Program-made: the position numbers and the translations under genes | The notes under the pieces: model-generated | What the model was told of the DNA's origin: nothing | Seen by the model: only the letters and a program-made list of their open reading frames with translations | The model's database searches: none | Part shown: one piece after another, positions 1 through 4,846 of the stretch | How positions within the stretch are numbered: position 1 is the first letter of the stretch | Layout: each line of letters begins with the position of its first letter | Source: Bacillota bacterium | GTDB taxonomy: Bacteria; Bacillota; Clostridia; Christensenellales; Aristaeellaceae | NCBI GenBank assembly: GCA_023392395.1 | Contig: JAEVZE010000180.1 | Span: 1-5,434, forward strand | Length of the DNA: 5,434 nucleotides | Direction of reading: 5' to 3'

Positions 1-871
1 TGAACATGCGGACCGCCTCCAGGTCATACTCGGCGGCGATTTCGCGCACGGTGAAGAAGTTGCCCAGAGACTTGCTCATTTTGCGGTTGTCCACGTTGAT
101 GTGGCCGTTGTGCATCCAGTACTTGGCAAACGGCTTGCCGGTGGCGCCCTCCGACTGGGCGATTTCATTTTCGTGGTGGGGGAAGATCAGGTCCACGCCG
201 CCGCAGTGGATGTCGAAGGTCTCACCCAGGTACTTCATGCTCATGGCGGAGCACTCGATGTGCCAGCCGGGCCGGCCCATGCCCCAGGGGCTCTTCCAGG
301 CGGGTTCGCCGGGCTTCTGTGCCTTCCAGAGCGCGAAGTCCATCGGGTTTTTCTTGATGTCGTCCACTTCGATGCGGGCGCCCGCTTCGCGGTCCTCCAG
401 GTTCTGGCCGGACAGCTTGCCGTAGCCGGGGTAGGCTTGGGTATCAAAATACACGTCGCCTTCCGCCTCGTAGGCGTAGCCGTTCTTGATCAGCTTCTGG
501 ATGATCTTGATGATTTCGCCGATGTGGCGGGTGGCTCTCGGGTGCACGTCCGCCCGCATGACGCCCAGCGAATCCGCGTCCTTAAAGTATTCTTCAATGT
601 AGCGGTCGGCGATCTCCTCGACGGTGGTGTGCTCCTCCTCCGCGCGGCGGATGAGCTTGTCGTCGATGTCGGTGAAGTTCTGGACGAAGGTGACTTTGAG
701 GCCCTTGTGGGTCAGGTAGCGGCGCAGCGTATCAAAGATGATGAAGGGGCGCGCGTTGCCGATGTGGAAGAAGTTGTAGACCGTCGGGCCGCAGGCGTAG
801 ATGCGCACTTCGCCTTCGTGCACCGGGACGAGCTCTTCCTTCTGGCGGGTCATCGTGTTATAGATCTTCAT
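1..871 (-). CDS. cysS: Cysteinyl-tRNA synthetase, N-terminal 290 residues (cut by left window edge)
   Basis: Class I aminoacyl-tRNA synthetase that activates cysteine with ATP and charges tRNA-Cys in the cytoplasm. The reverse-strand translation begins MKIYNTMTRQKEELVPVHEG. It shows the HIGH-type motif as HIGN at residues 36-39 within a YACGPTVYNFFHIGNAR block, and the KMSKS loop intact at 264-268. By comparison with the E. coli enzyme, the zinc ligands are probably Cys27, Cys207 (HIECS), His232 and Glu236 (FPHHENE). The conserved GGVDLIFPHHENEIAQSE block is at 224-241. The reading frame is open to the window edge. Family members are about 460-480 residues, so the anticodon-binding C-terminus lies outside. 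The ATG at 871-869 is chosen because AAGGAGGAGA lies 6 bases upstream and the family's N-terminus starts there. The gene overlaps the 3' end of cysE by 14 bases, which suggests translational coupling, and shares the T-box leader of cysE. Confidence 0.97.
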   Translation of the reverse strand, partial: MKIYNTMTRQKEELVPVHEGEVRIYACGPTVYNFFHIGNARPFIIFDTLRRYLTHKGLKVTFVQNFTDIDDKLIRRAEEEHTTVEEIADRYIEEYFKDADSLGVMRADVHPRATRHIGEIIKIIQKLIKNGYAYEAEGDVYFDTQAYPGYGKLSGQNLEDREAGARIEVDDIKKNPMDFALWKAQKPGEPAWKSPWGMGRPGWHIECSAMSMKYLGETFDIHCGGVDLIFPHHENEIAQSEGATGKPFAKYWMHNGHINVDNRKMSKSLGNFFTVREIAAEYDLEAVRMF

Positions 872-1577
872 TCTTAATCTCCTCCTTGGGCACCAGCAGG
901 CAATTTGGGAGGTTGAATTCTTCGCACTGGTCGCAGGCGATGCCCTGTGCCTTGCGCTCCATGCACTTCTCCAGTTGCATCAGTCGAGAAGTCATCTCCT
1001 CGATGCGCTCCTTGATCGGATCGGGCAGGTGGATCTGGTCCAGATCGATGCCGACCCGCTCGCCCGCCTGCCGGACGACGCGGCCGGGGTTGCCGACCAC
1101 CGTCGAATAGGGCGGAACTTCCTTTAATACCACCGCGCTGGCGCCGATCTTGGCGTTGTCGCCCACCTTGAAGGGCCCCAGCACCTTCGCGCCCGAACCA
1201 ATCACCACGTTGTTGCCAATGGTCGGGTGGCGCTTGCCCACGTCCTTGCCGGTGCCGCCCAGCGTGACGCCCTGGTAGAGCGTCACGTTGTCGCCGATCT
1301 CCGCGGTCTCGCCGATCACCACGCCCATGCCGTGGTCGATGAACAGGCCCTTGCCGATTTTTGCGCCCGGGTGGATTTCGATGCCGGTGATCCGGCGCGT
1401 GCGCTGCGACACCATGCGGGCCAGCAGCTTCATGCCGTGGTTCCACAGCCAGTTGGCGCGGCGATGCCTGCGCACGGCGCGGAAGCTGGGGTAACACAAT
1501 ATGACTTCCAAGGCGCTTCGCGCCGCCGGGTCGCGGGACAGGATTGCCCGGATGTCCTCGTTCCAATGCTTGAACAT
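858..1577 (-). CDS. cysE: Serine O-acetyltransferase with cysteine-rich C-terminal tail
   Basis: Transfers acetyl from acetyl-CoA to L-serine to make O-acetylserine, the first committed step of cysteine synthesis; cytoplasmic. The 239-residue product has a short helical N-terminal part (about 1-65) and then a left-handed beta-helix of hexapeptide repeats (about 66-165: IGIEIHPGAKIGKG, VVIGETAEIGDNV, TIGNNVVIGSGAKVLG). Asp81-His82 and Arg116-His117 match the E. coli active-site pairs Asp157-His158 and Arg192-His193. The N-terminal domain is short, as in Bacillus-type enzymes, rather than the long enterobacterial form. After the fold, residues 185-239 form a charged helical tail with Cys205, Cys215, Cys218 and Cys226, ending in NEDL rather than the C-terminal Ile used for CysK docking in enteric bacteria. 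The start is set by AGGAGGT 9 bases upstream. A longer in-frame start at 1673 lies inside the riboswitch and is rejected. cysE precedes and overlaps cysS. Confidence 0.96.
   Translation of the reverse strand: MFKHWNEDIRAILSRDPAARSALEVILCYPSFRAVRRHRRANWLWNHGMKLLARMVSQRTRRITGIEIHPGAKIGKGLFIDHGMGVVIGETAEIGDNVTLYQGVTLGGTGKDVGKRHPTIGNNVVIGSGAKVLGPFKVGDNAKIGASAVVLKEVPPYSTVVGNPGRVVRQAGERVGIDLDQIHLPDPIKERIEEMTSRLMQLEKCMERKAQGIACDQCEEFNLPNCLLVPKEEIKNEDL
878..887 (-). promoter_or_regulatory. Ribosome binding site of cysS
   Basis: The minus strand reads AAGGAGGAGA, ending 6 bases before the ATG at 871. It lies entirely inside the cysE coding sequence, fixes the cysS start and implies that cysS is initiated while ribosomes finish cysE. 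Confidence 0.85.
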
Positions 1578-1586
1578 TTCGCCGAT

Positions 1587-1593
1587 ACCTCCT
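1587..1593 (-). promoter_or_regulatory. Ribosome binding site of cysE
   Basis: The minus strand reads AGGAGGT, 9 bases before the ATG at 1577. It lies just downstream of the riboswitch terminator and decides between the start at 1577 and the upstream in-frame ATG at 1673. Confidence 0.85.
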
Positions 1594-1604
1594 GTCTTTG
1601 TATA

Positions 1605-1828
1605 GAAAAAGAGCCCTCTTTGACAGAGGCGCTCTTCAGCGCGGTCCCACTCTGCTTCAAAATGCCGAGGCATTTTGCGCTATCGGCGCTGTAACGGGCG
1701 CGCCCGGCGCGCTCATCGCGCGCTCGCTCACGGATGCACTTGGGCGTTCTTGCGCCGGGGCGGCTTTCAGCCGGGGACCGCCCTTCTCTGTTGCGCCGAG
1801 TGCGCCTACTCTTTCCGGTCATCGCAGT
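1605..1828 (-). promoter_or_regulatory. T-box riboswitch, cysteine-specific (TGC specifier), controlling cysE-cysS
   Basis: Leader RNA that senses uncharged tRNA-Cys and prevents premature termination. Visible landmarks, in minus-strand order: a GATGA K-turn-like segment (1823-1819); CGG at 1817-1815, which pairs with CCG at 1733-1731 below the specifier loop; AAAGAGTA at 1814-1807 on the 5' side of the loop; GGCG at 1806-1803, which pairs with CGCC at 1746-1743 above it; AGAGA at 1789-1785 (AG bulge); and a distal hairpin CGGC-TGAAA-GCCG at 1773-1761. The specifier TGC sits at 1738-1736, followed by the conserved purine A1735. Stem III is AAAATGCC/GGCATTTT at 1676-1659. The T-box AGAGTGGGACCGCG is at 1653-1640. 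The antiterminator pairs AGAG(1653-1650) with CTCT(1628-1625) and GCGCT(1642-1638) with AGCGC(1633-1629), leaving the TGGGACC bulge for the tRNA acceptor end. The 5' end is inferred from the promoter. I could not resolve the basal pairing of stem I or a clear stem II. Confidence 0.95.
1606..1636 (-). terminator. T-box regulated intrinsic terminator upstream of cysE
   Basis: On the minus strand AAGAGC (1636-1631) pairs with GCTCTT (1614-1609), and CCTCT (1629-1625) pairs with AGAGG (1619-1615). One G is bulged and the loop is GTCAA; the stem runs straight into a T-tract. The 5' arm uses the same bases as the 3' half of the antiterminator, so the two structures exclude each other: the hairpin forms when tRNA-Cys is charged. 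Confidence 0.92.
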
Positions 1829-1834
1829 ACCGAC

Positions 1835-1863
1835 ATTATAGCGGCTTTCACGCATCTCGTCAA
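1835..1863 (-). promoter_or_regulatory. Promoter of the cysE-cysS operon (sigma-A type)
   Basis: The minus strand has TTGACG at 1863-1858, a 17-base spacer, and a consensus TATAAT at 1840-1835. Transcription should start near 1828, only a few bases before the first T-box landmarks, so the promoter and riboswitch positions support each other. Confidence 0.9.
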
Positions 1864-1902
1864 CCGGGAAACGTAGCGGTTTGAGAAATTCATCCGGGAA
1901 CC
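1860..1902 (-). repeat. 13-base direct repeat, 30 bp apart, abutting the cys promoter
   Basis: On the minus strand GGTTCCCGGATGA (1902-1890) and GTTTCCCGGTTGA (1872-1860) match at 11 of 13 positions and share TTCCCGG. Their spacing of exactly 30 bp is close to three helical turns, and the proximal copy overlaps the -35 box. This could be an operator, but no regulator is visible in the window and chance is possible. Confidence 0.4.
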
Positions 1903-1926
1903 GCGCCGTCACAGAAAGCATAAATT

Positions 1927-2097
1927 ATGAAGGAACGATGTTTCAATTGTTTCGATCTCGGACGGGTTTTTTGCGTTTGTGCAAGGCCATATCCATGCAA
2001 TAAAGTCCCACAAAAAGCGGCAAAACCCGGATTAATTCGAGTTTGTTGGGAGAAAAGGGGCGAATGTTGCCTTAAATATTACAGAACCGTTGCGTAA
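1927..2097 (+). CDS. Doubtful cysteine-rich small ORF (56 codons) in the divergent intergenic region
   Basis: The frame reads MKERCFNCFDLGRVFCVCAR at its start and continues to a TAA at 2095-2097. Eight of 56 residues are cysteine (5, 8, 16, 18, 24, 40, 47, 48), in CxxC, CxC and CC spacings, and there are many Lys/Arg. I recognise no family. Against a real gene: there is no convincing Shine-Dalgarno before the ATG, no good promoter upstream, and only about a third of its codons end in G or C, unlike the neighbouring genes, which strongly favour them. In its favour: it fills much of an otherwise empty region, and its cysteine content is striking next to a cysteine-responsive operon, although it runs on the opposite strand. 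It is more likely a chance frame than a gene. Confidence 0.2.
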   Translation: MKERCFNCFDLGRVFCVCARPYPCNKVPQKAAKPGLIRVCWEKRGECCLKYYRTVA

Positions 2098-2112
2098 GTT
2101 CGGTTAAATATT
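2072..2112 (+). repeat. TTAAATATT direct repeat, 32 bp apart, upstream of the hydrolase promoter
   Basis: Identical TTAAATATT copies lie at 2072-2080 and 2104-2112, about 40-80 bases upstream of the -35 element, in an AT-rich stretch that continues as AAAATTTTTT at 2121-2130. They may be regulator sites or simply AT-rich upstream DNA. Confidence 0.3.
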
Positions 2113-2152
2113 TCGTATTGAAAATTTTTTCTAAACAGATGGCAGGATTTTC

Positions 2153-2181
2153 TTGCGGGGGTGTCGTATATATGTTATACT
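2153..2181 (+). promoter_or_regulatory. Extended -10 promoter of the NlpC/P60 hydrolase gene
   Basis: TATACT at 2176-2181 is preceded by TG plus one base (2173-2175), an extended -10. A weak -35, TTGCGG at 2153-2158, sits 17 bases upstream. The expected start near 2188 leaves a 5' UTR of about 80 bases. AT-rich DNA just upstream (2121-2135) could help RNA polymerase bind. Confidence 0.65.
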
Positions 2182-2185
2182 CAGG

Positions 2186-2228
2186 CGGAAAAGCGGTTTC
2201 CGAAATCAGGAAAATGCGCGGCGCGCAT
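2186..2228 (+). other. Two small hairpins in the 5' UTR of the hydrolase gene
   Basis: CGGAAA-AGCGG-TTTCCG (2186-2202) forms a 6-bp stem at the predicted transcript 5' end. ATGCGC-GGC-GCGCAT (2214-2228) forms a second 6-bp stem within a palindrome. Neither has a T-tract, so they are not terminators. They may stabilise the mRNA or be incidental; the ribosome binding site at 2255-2260 lies outside both. Confidence 0.35.
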
Positions 2229-2269
2229 GAGGCGGTTCCCAAAATTCATCACGCGGAGGGACAGTCGCA

Positions 2270-4012
2270 ATGCAGATAAGCGGAAAGGGCATGCTCCGGT
2301 CGGCCGTTCTGGTCGCGCTGCTGTTGTCCTTCCTCTTCAGCCACGCCATGGCTGATACGGTCACTACGCTAGGCCCTGGTTCCAAGGGCGCCGCCGTTTT
2401 GCAGCTTAAGAATGAACTAAAAGAAAAAGGCTACTATACCGTAAAAAGCGATAGCTCTGAAACTTACACCTCCGCTTTGAAAAGCGCGGTCGGCGTATTC
2501 CAGATCGCAAACGGCATCAGGTCCCAAAGCATCATGCCCCAAAAGGCCTATGGCTACGCCGACGAGCAGACCCAGAAACTGGCCGCCTCCGACGACGCCA
2601 TCATCTATTCAGAATATGTGGAGAAGCTGGCGGATGCGCAGCTTCAGCCGGGCGGCAGCGGTACCTACGTCACAAAAGCCCAGAATCGGCTGGCCAAGCT
2701 GGGCTATTATACCGGAAAGATCGACGGCAAGTACCGTTCCTCGACCGTGGACGCCGTGAAGTACTTCCAGACCGCAAACGATCTCTCCTCCAGCGGCAAG
2801 GCCAACGGCGAAACCCGTGCGAAACTCTATTCAACCAATCCTGAGCCCGTCACCCGCGTGCAGTATGAAGAAGCCCATTTCCTGACGCCTCTGAGCCTGG
2901 GCTCCAAGGGCGATCAAGTCACCCAACTGCAAACCCGTCTGGCGGCCAAAGGCTACTACTGGGGCGACCCCAGCGGCAACTACGACGCGCAGACCAAGTA
3001 TTCCGTGAAATTCTTCCAGGAGGCCAACGGTCTCTCCATGAGCGGCAACGCCAGCAAAGCCCTCCGGGAAAAGGTCAATTCCGATTCCGCCATGTCCTTT
3101 GAAGCCTATACGAAGAATATGCAGCTTTCGCAGCTTTCGTCCGGTTCCAAGCCTGGCATCAGGATCGCGGTGCTGCAGCTCAAGCTCAAGGAGCTGGGCT
3201 ACTACAAGAGCGTCGTCAACGGTTCGTACACCAGTTTGGTCATCACCGCCGTCAGGACCTTCCAGACCTTCAACAACATGAAGAGCCAGTATGTGACGGG
3301 TAAGGCCAATACCGAGACCCGCAAGCTGATGAACGATGCCACAAAAGCGCTCTCCTATGGCGCGGTTTGCGGCGACGATACGCTGAAGCTTGGCGACAAG
3401 GGAGCGGCCGTCGAAAAGCTGCAGACCCGGCTCAAGGAATTGGGCTACTATAAGGGCGAGGTTGACGGAAATTACAGCAGCGCGGTCGCGGCGGCGGTCA
3501 AGCTGTTCCAGAAGTACAACAGCTTTTATCCCACCGGCATCGCCTATTCGAACGTGCAGACCAAGCTCTACAGCACCACGGCGATCTCCCTCGTCAACAA
3601 GATGGTGGAGAAACTGATCGACGTTGCGGAGAGCAAGCTCGGTTGCGAGTATACCTCCGGCAAAACCGGCCCCAATGAGTTTGACTGCAGCGGGTTCACG
3701 GCCTATTGCCTGAGGCAGGTCGGCATCTACGTGACCGCCGAAGTGCAGTCTCAGGGCCGCAGCAAGATCGGGCTTGGCAAGCGGATCACAAACTATAAGG
3801 ATTTGAAGCGCGGCGACCTCGTGTTCTTCTGGTCGCCGGATCACAAGAAAAAGCCTGGCCACGCGGGAATCTTCCTTGGCGTCAAGGGCAAGCAGTACCA
3901 GTTTATACACGCCTCTTCTACCTATGACAAGGTGACGATTTCGAACATGTATACGAATTACTACCTGGGCGACGATGGCGCATTCCTGTGGGGCATGCGG
4001 GTTTGGGAGTAG
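2270..4012 (+). CDS. Secreted NlpC/P60 peptidoglycan endopeptidase with five peptidoglycan-binding repeats
   Basis: A 580-residue exported cell-wall hydrolase. Residues 1-28 are a signal peptide: a basic start, the hydrophobic core VLVALLLSFLF, and a likely cut after AMA. Five peptidoglycan_binding_1-type repeats follow at about 34-84, 125-188, 208-270, 289-355 and 372-436. Each has an LxxGSKG-like start, a QLQxRLKELGYY core and a VKxFQxxN end. The C-terminal domain (about 445-580) is NlpC/P60, with catalytic Cys473 in DCSGF, His531 in GHAGIFLG and a third polar residue, His547, in FIHAS. Such enzymes usually cut gamma-D-glutamyl-meso-diaminopimelate or nearby stem-peptide bonds; the exact bond is not shown here. 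The first ATG is chosen because GGAGGG lies 9 bases upstream; a second ATG at codon 8 has less support. It has its own promoter and is followed by an intrinsic terminator. A role in wall remodelling or cell separation is inferred. Confidence 0.93.
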   Translation: MQISGKGMLRSAVLVALLLSFLFSHAMADTVTTLGPGSKGAAVLQLKNELKEKGYYTVKSDSSETYTSALKSAVGVFQIANGIRSQSIMPQKAYGYADEQTQKLAASDDAIIYSEYVEKLADAQLQPGGSGTYVTKAQNRLAKLGYYTGKIDGKYRSSTVDAVKYFQTANDLSSSGKANGETRAKLYSTNPEPVTRVQYEEAHFLTPLSLGSKGDQVTQLQTRLAAKGYYWGDPSGNYDAQTKYSVKFFQEANGLSMSGNASKALREKVNSDSAMSFEAYTKNMQLSQLSSGSKPGIRIAVLQLKLKELGYYKSVVNGSYTSLVITAVRTFQTFNNMKSQYVTGKANTETRKLMNDATKALSYGAVCGDDTLKLGDKGAAVEKLQTRLKELGYYKGEVDGNYSSAVAAAVKLFQKYNSFYPTGIAYSNVQTKLYSTTAISLVNKMVEKLIDVAESKLGCEYTSGKTGPNEFDCSGFTAYCLRQVGIYVTAEVQSQGRSKIGLGKRITNYKDLKRGDLVFFWSPDHKKKPGHAGIFLGVKGKQYQFIHASSTYDKVTISNMYTNYYLGDDGAFLWGMRVWE

Positions 4013-4018
4013 AACGCG

Positions 4019-4846
4019 ATGAGTGACAGGCAGGCGGCGCGAGGGGACTCGGGCCGCCTTTTTCATAAGCTGGATGGCGAACGGCTGGACGATCTGAACC
4101 GGGGCGGCCTAATGATCCTGCAGAAGGAGAAGGGTTTCCGCTTCGGCACGGACGCGGTGCTGCTGGCAGACTTCGCCCAGGTAAAGCCCGGCGATCACGT
4201 GGCGGATCTGGGCGCGGGCGGCGGCATCCTGTCCATCCTGATGGCGGACGCGCAGTCCAAAGCGTTATTTGACGCGGTTGAGTGGCAGGAAGCGATGTGC
4301 GACATGGCCCGGCGCAGCGTCCAGGGCAACGGCCTTGAGGAGCGGATCATCGTACATCATTTGGACGTGCGCCACGCGCCCGGAGTGCTGGGCTACGCCG
4401 GGCACTCGCTGGTGGTGTCCAATCCGCCCTATCATCCCAAAGGCACCGCGCCATCAAGCCCCGATCCCGCCCACCACCTGGCGCGGCACGAGGGGGAGAG
4501 CACCGTGGAGGACTTTGCCGAATGCGCGGCAAAGATTCTCAAAAACGGGGGCCGCGCGGCGTTCATTTACCCGGCGCCCCGGGTGTTTGATCTGATGTGC
4601 GCCATGCGGGCGAAAAGGCTGGAACCCAAGCGCATCCGGCTGATCCTGGACAGGCCCGGCGCAAAACCCAAATTGGCGCTGGTGGACGCGGTCAAGGGCG
4701 CTGGCTCCTGGCTGGACTGGCTGCCGCCGCTCATTCTCAGGGGCGAGGACGGCGCGCCAACCCTCGAATACCGGCGAATTTATCGGTTGCCGCTTGACGA
4801 AAACGACGGAAAGCCCCATAATACAGTGGGAGCTGAATGCCAATGA
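4019..4846 (+). CDS. tRNA1(Val) adenine-N6 methyltransferase family protein (TrmN6/YabB-like)
   Basis: A 275-residue cytoplasmic SAM-dependent methyltransferase. The N-terminal block ERLDDL...MILQKEKGFRFGTDAVLLADF (21-52) is typical of the YabB/YfiC family. Motif I is VADLGAGGGILSI (61-73), the acidic SAM-ribose residue is probably Glu88 (VEWQ), and motif IV is NPPY (135-138), the signature of N6-adenine or N5-glutamine methyltransferases. In E. coli the family member modifies A37 of tRNA1(Val); the substrate here is inferred from family only, so no symbol is given. The ATG lies 7 bases after the hydrolase stop, with GGGAG (4005-4009) inside the end of that gene as the ribosome site. Oddly, an intrinsic terminator occupies codons 5-15, and the recognisable family homology begins only near residue 18, with no other ATG, GTG or TTG in frame before it. 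The 3' end overlaps the next gene by ATGA. Confidence 0.9.
   Translation: MSDRQAARGDSGRLFHKLDGERLDDLNRGGLMILQKEKGFRFGTDAVLLADFAQVKPGDHVADLGAGGGILSILMADAQSKALFDAVEWQEAMCDMARRSVQGNGLEERIIVHHLDVRHAPGVLGYAGHSLVVSNPPYHPKGTAPSSPDPAHHLARHEGESTVEDFAECAAKILKNGGRAAFIYPAPRVFDLMCAMRAKRLEPKRIRLILDRPGAKPKLALVDAVKGAGSWLDWLPPLILRGEDGAPTLEYRRIYRLPLDENDGKPHNTVGAECQ
4033..4063 (+). terminator. Intrinsic terminator after the hydrolase gene, inside the methyltransferase 5' coding region
   Basis: GGCGGC (4033-4038) pairs with GCCGCC (4053-4058). After one G-G mismatch, CGAG (4040-4043) pairs with CTCG (4048-4051) around a GGGA loop. The stem is followed at once by TTTTT (4059-4063). It lies 21 bases after the hydrolase stop codon but 14 bases into the methyltransferase CDS. 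Confidence 0.8.

Noticed and set aside
101..877. 258-codon plus-strand open frame antisense to cysS
   Set aside because: It mirrors the cysS coding sequence, is low in complexity (rich in Val, Ala, Asp), and has no ribosome site or known domain.
1578..1673. Longer cysE start at 1673, adding 32 residues (MPRHFEAEWDRAEE...)
   Set aside because: The extra codons lie inside stem III, the T-box and the terminator of the riboswitch, with no ribosome site before 1673. AGGAGGT sits correctly before the ATG at 1577, where family homology starts.
1227..1694. Plus-strand open frame antisense to cysE and its leader
   Set aside because: It runs through the riboswitch and cysE on the opposite strand, and its sequence resembles no family.
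1881..1926. Promoter for the cysteine-rich small ORF (TTGAGA at 1881 with TAAATT at 1921)
   Set aside because: The spacing is far beyond 17 bases, and no -10-like hexamer lies at the correct distance from TTGAGA.
2291..2293. Second in-frame ATG (codon 8) as the hydrolase start
   Set aside because: The first ATG has GGAGGG at good spacing. A start at codon 8 would lack such a site, although a signal peptide would remain possible.
2161..2355. 64-codon plus-strand frame starting at 2164 and overlapping the hydrolase start
   Set aside because: It begins inside the promoter -10 region and is out of frame with the signal peptide, so it would not lie on the predicted transcript.
3950..3956. TATACG-like -10 near the end of the hydrolase gene as a separate methyltransferase promoter
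   Set aside because: No -35 at suitable spacing (the nearest candidates give spacers of about 14 or 20), and the match is weak.
2831..4066. 411-codon open frame on the minus strand across the hydrolase gene
   Set aside because: It is antisense to a gene with a clear signal peptide, repeats and catalytic residues. The translation has no recognisable domain, and long antisense frames are expected opposite GC-rich, codon-biased genes.
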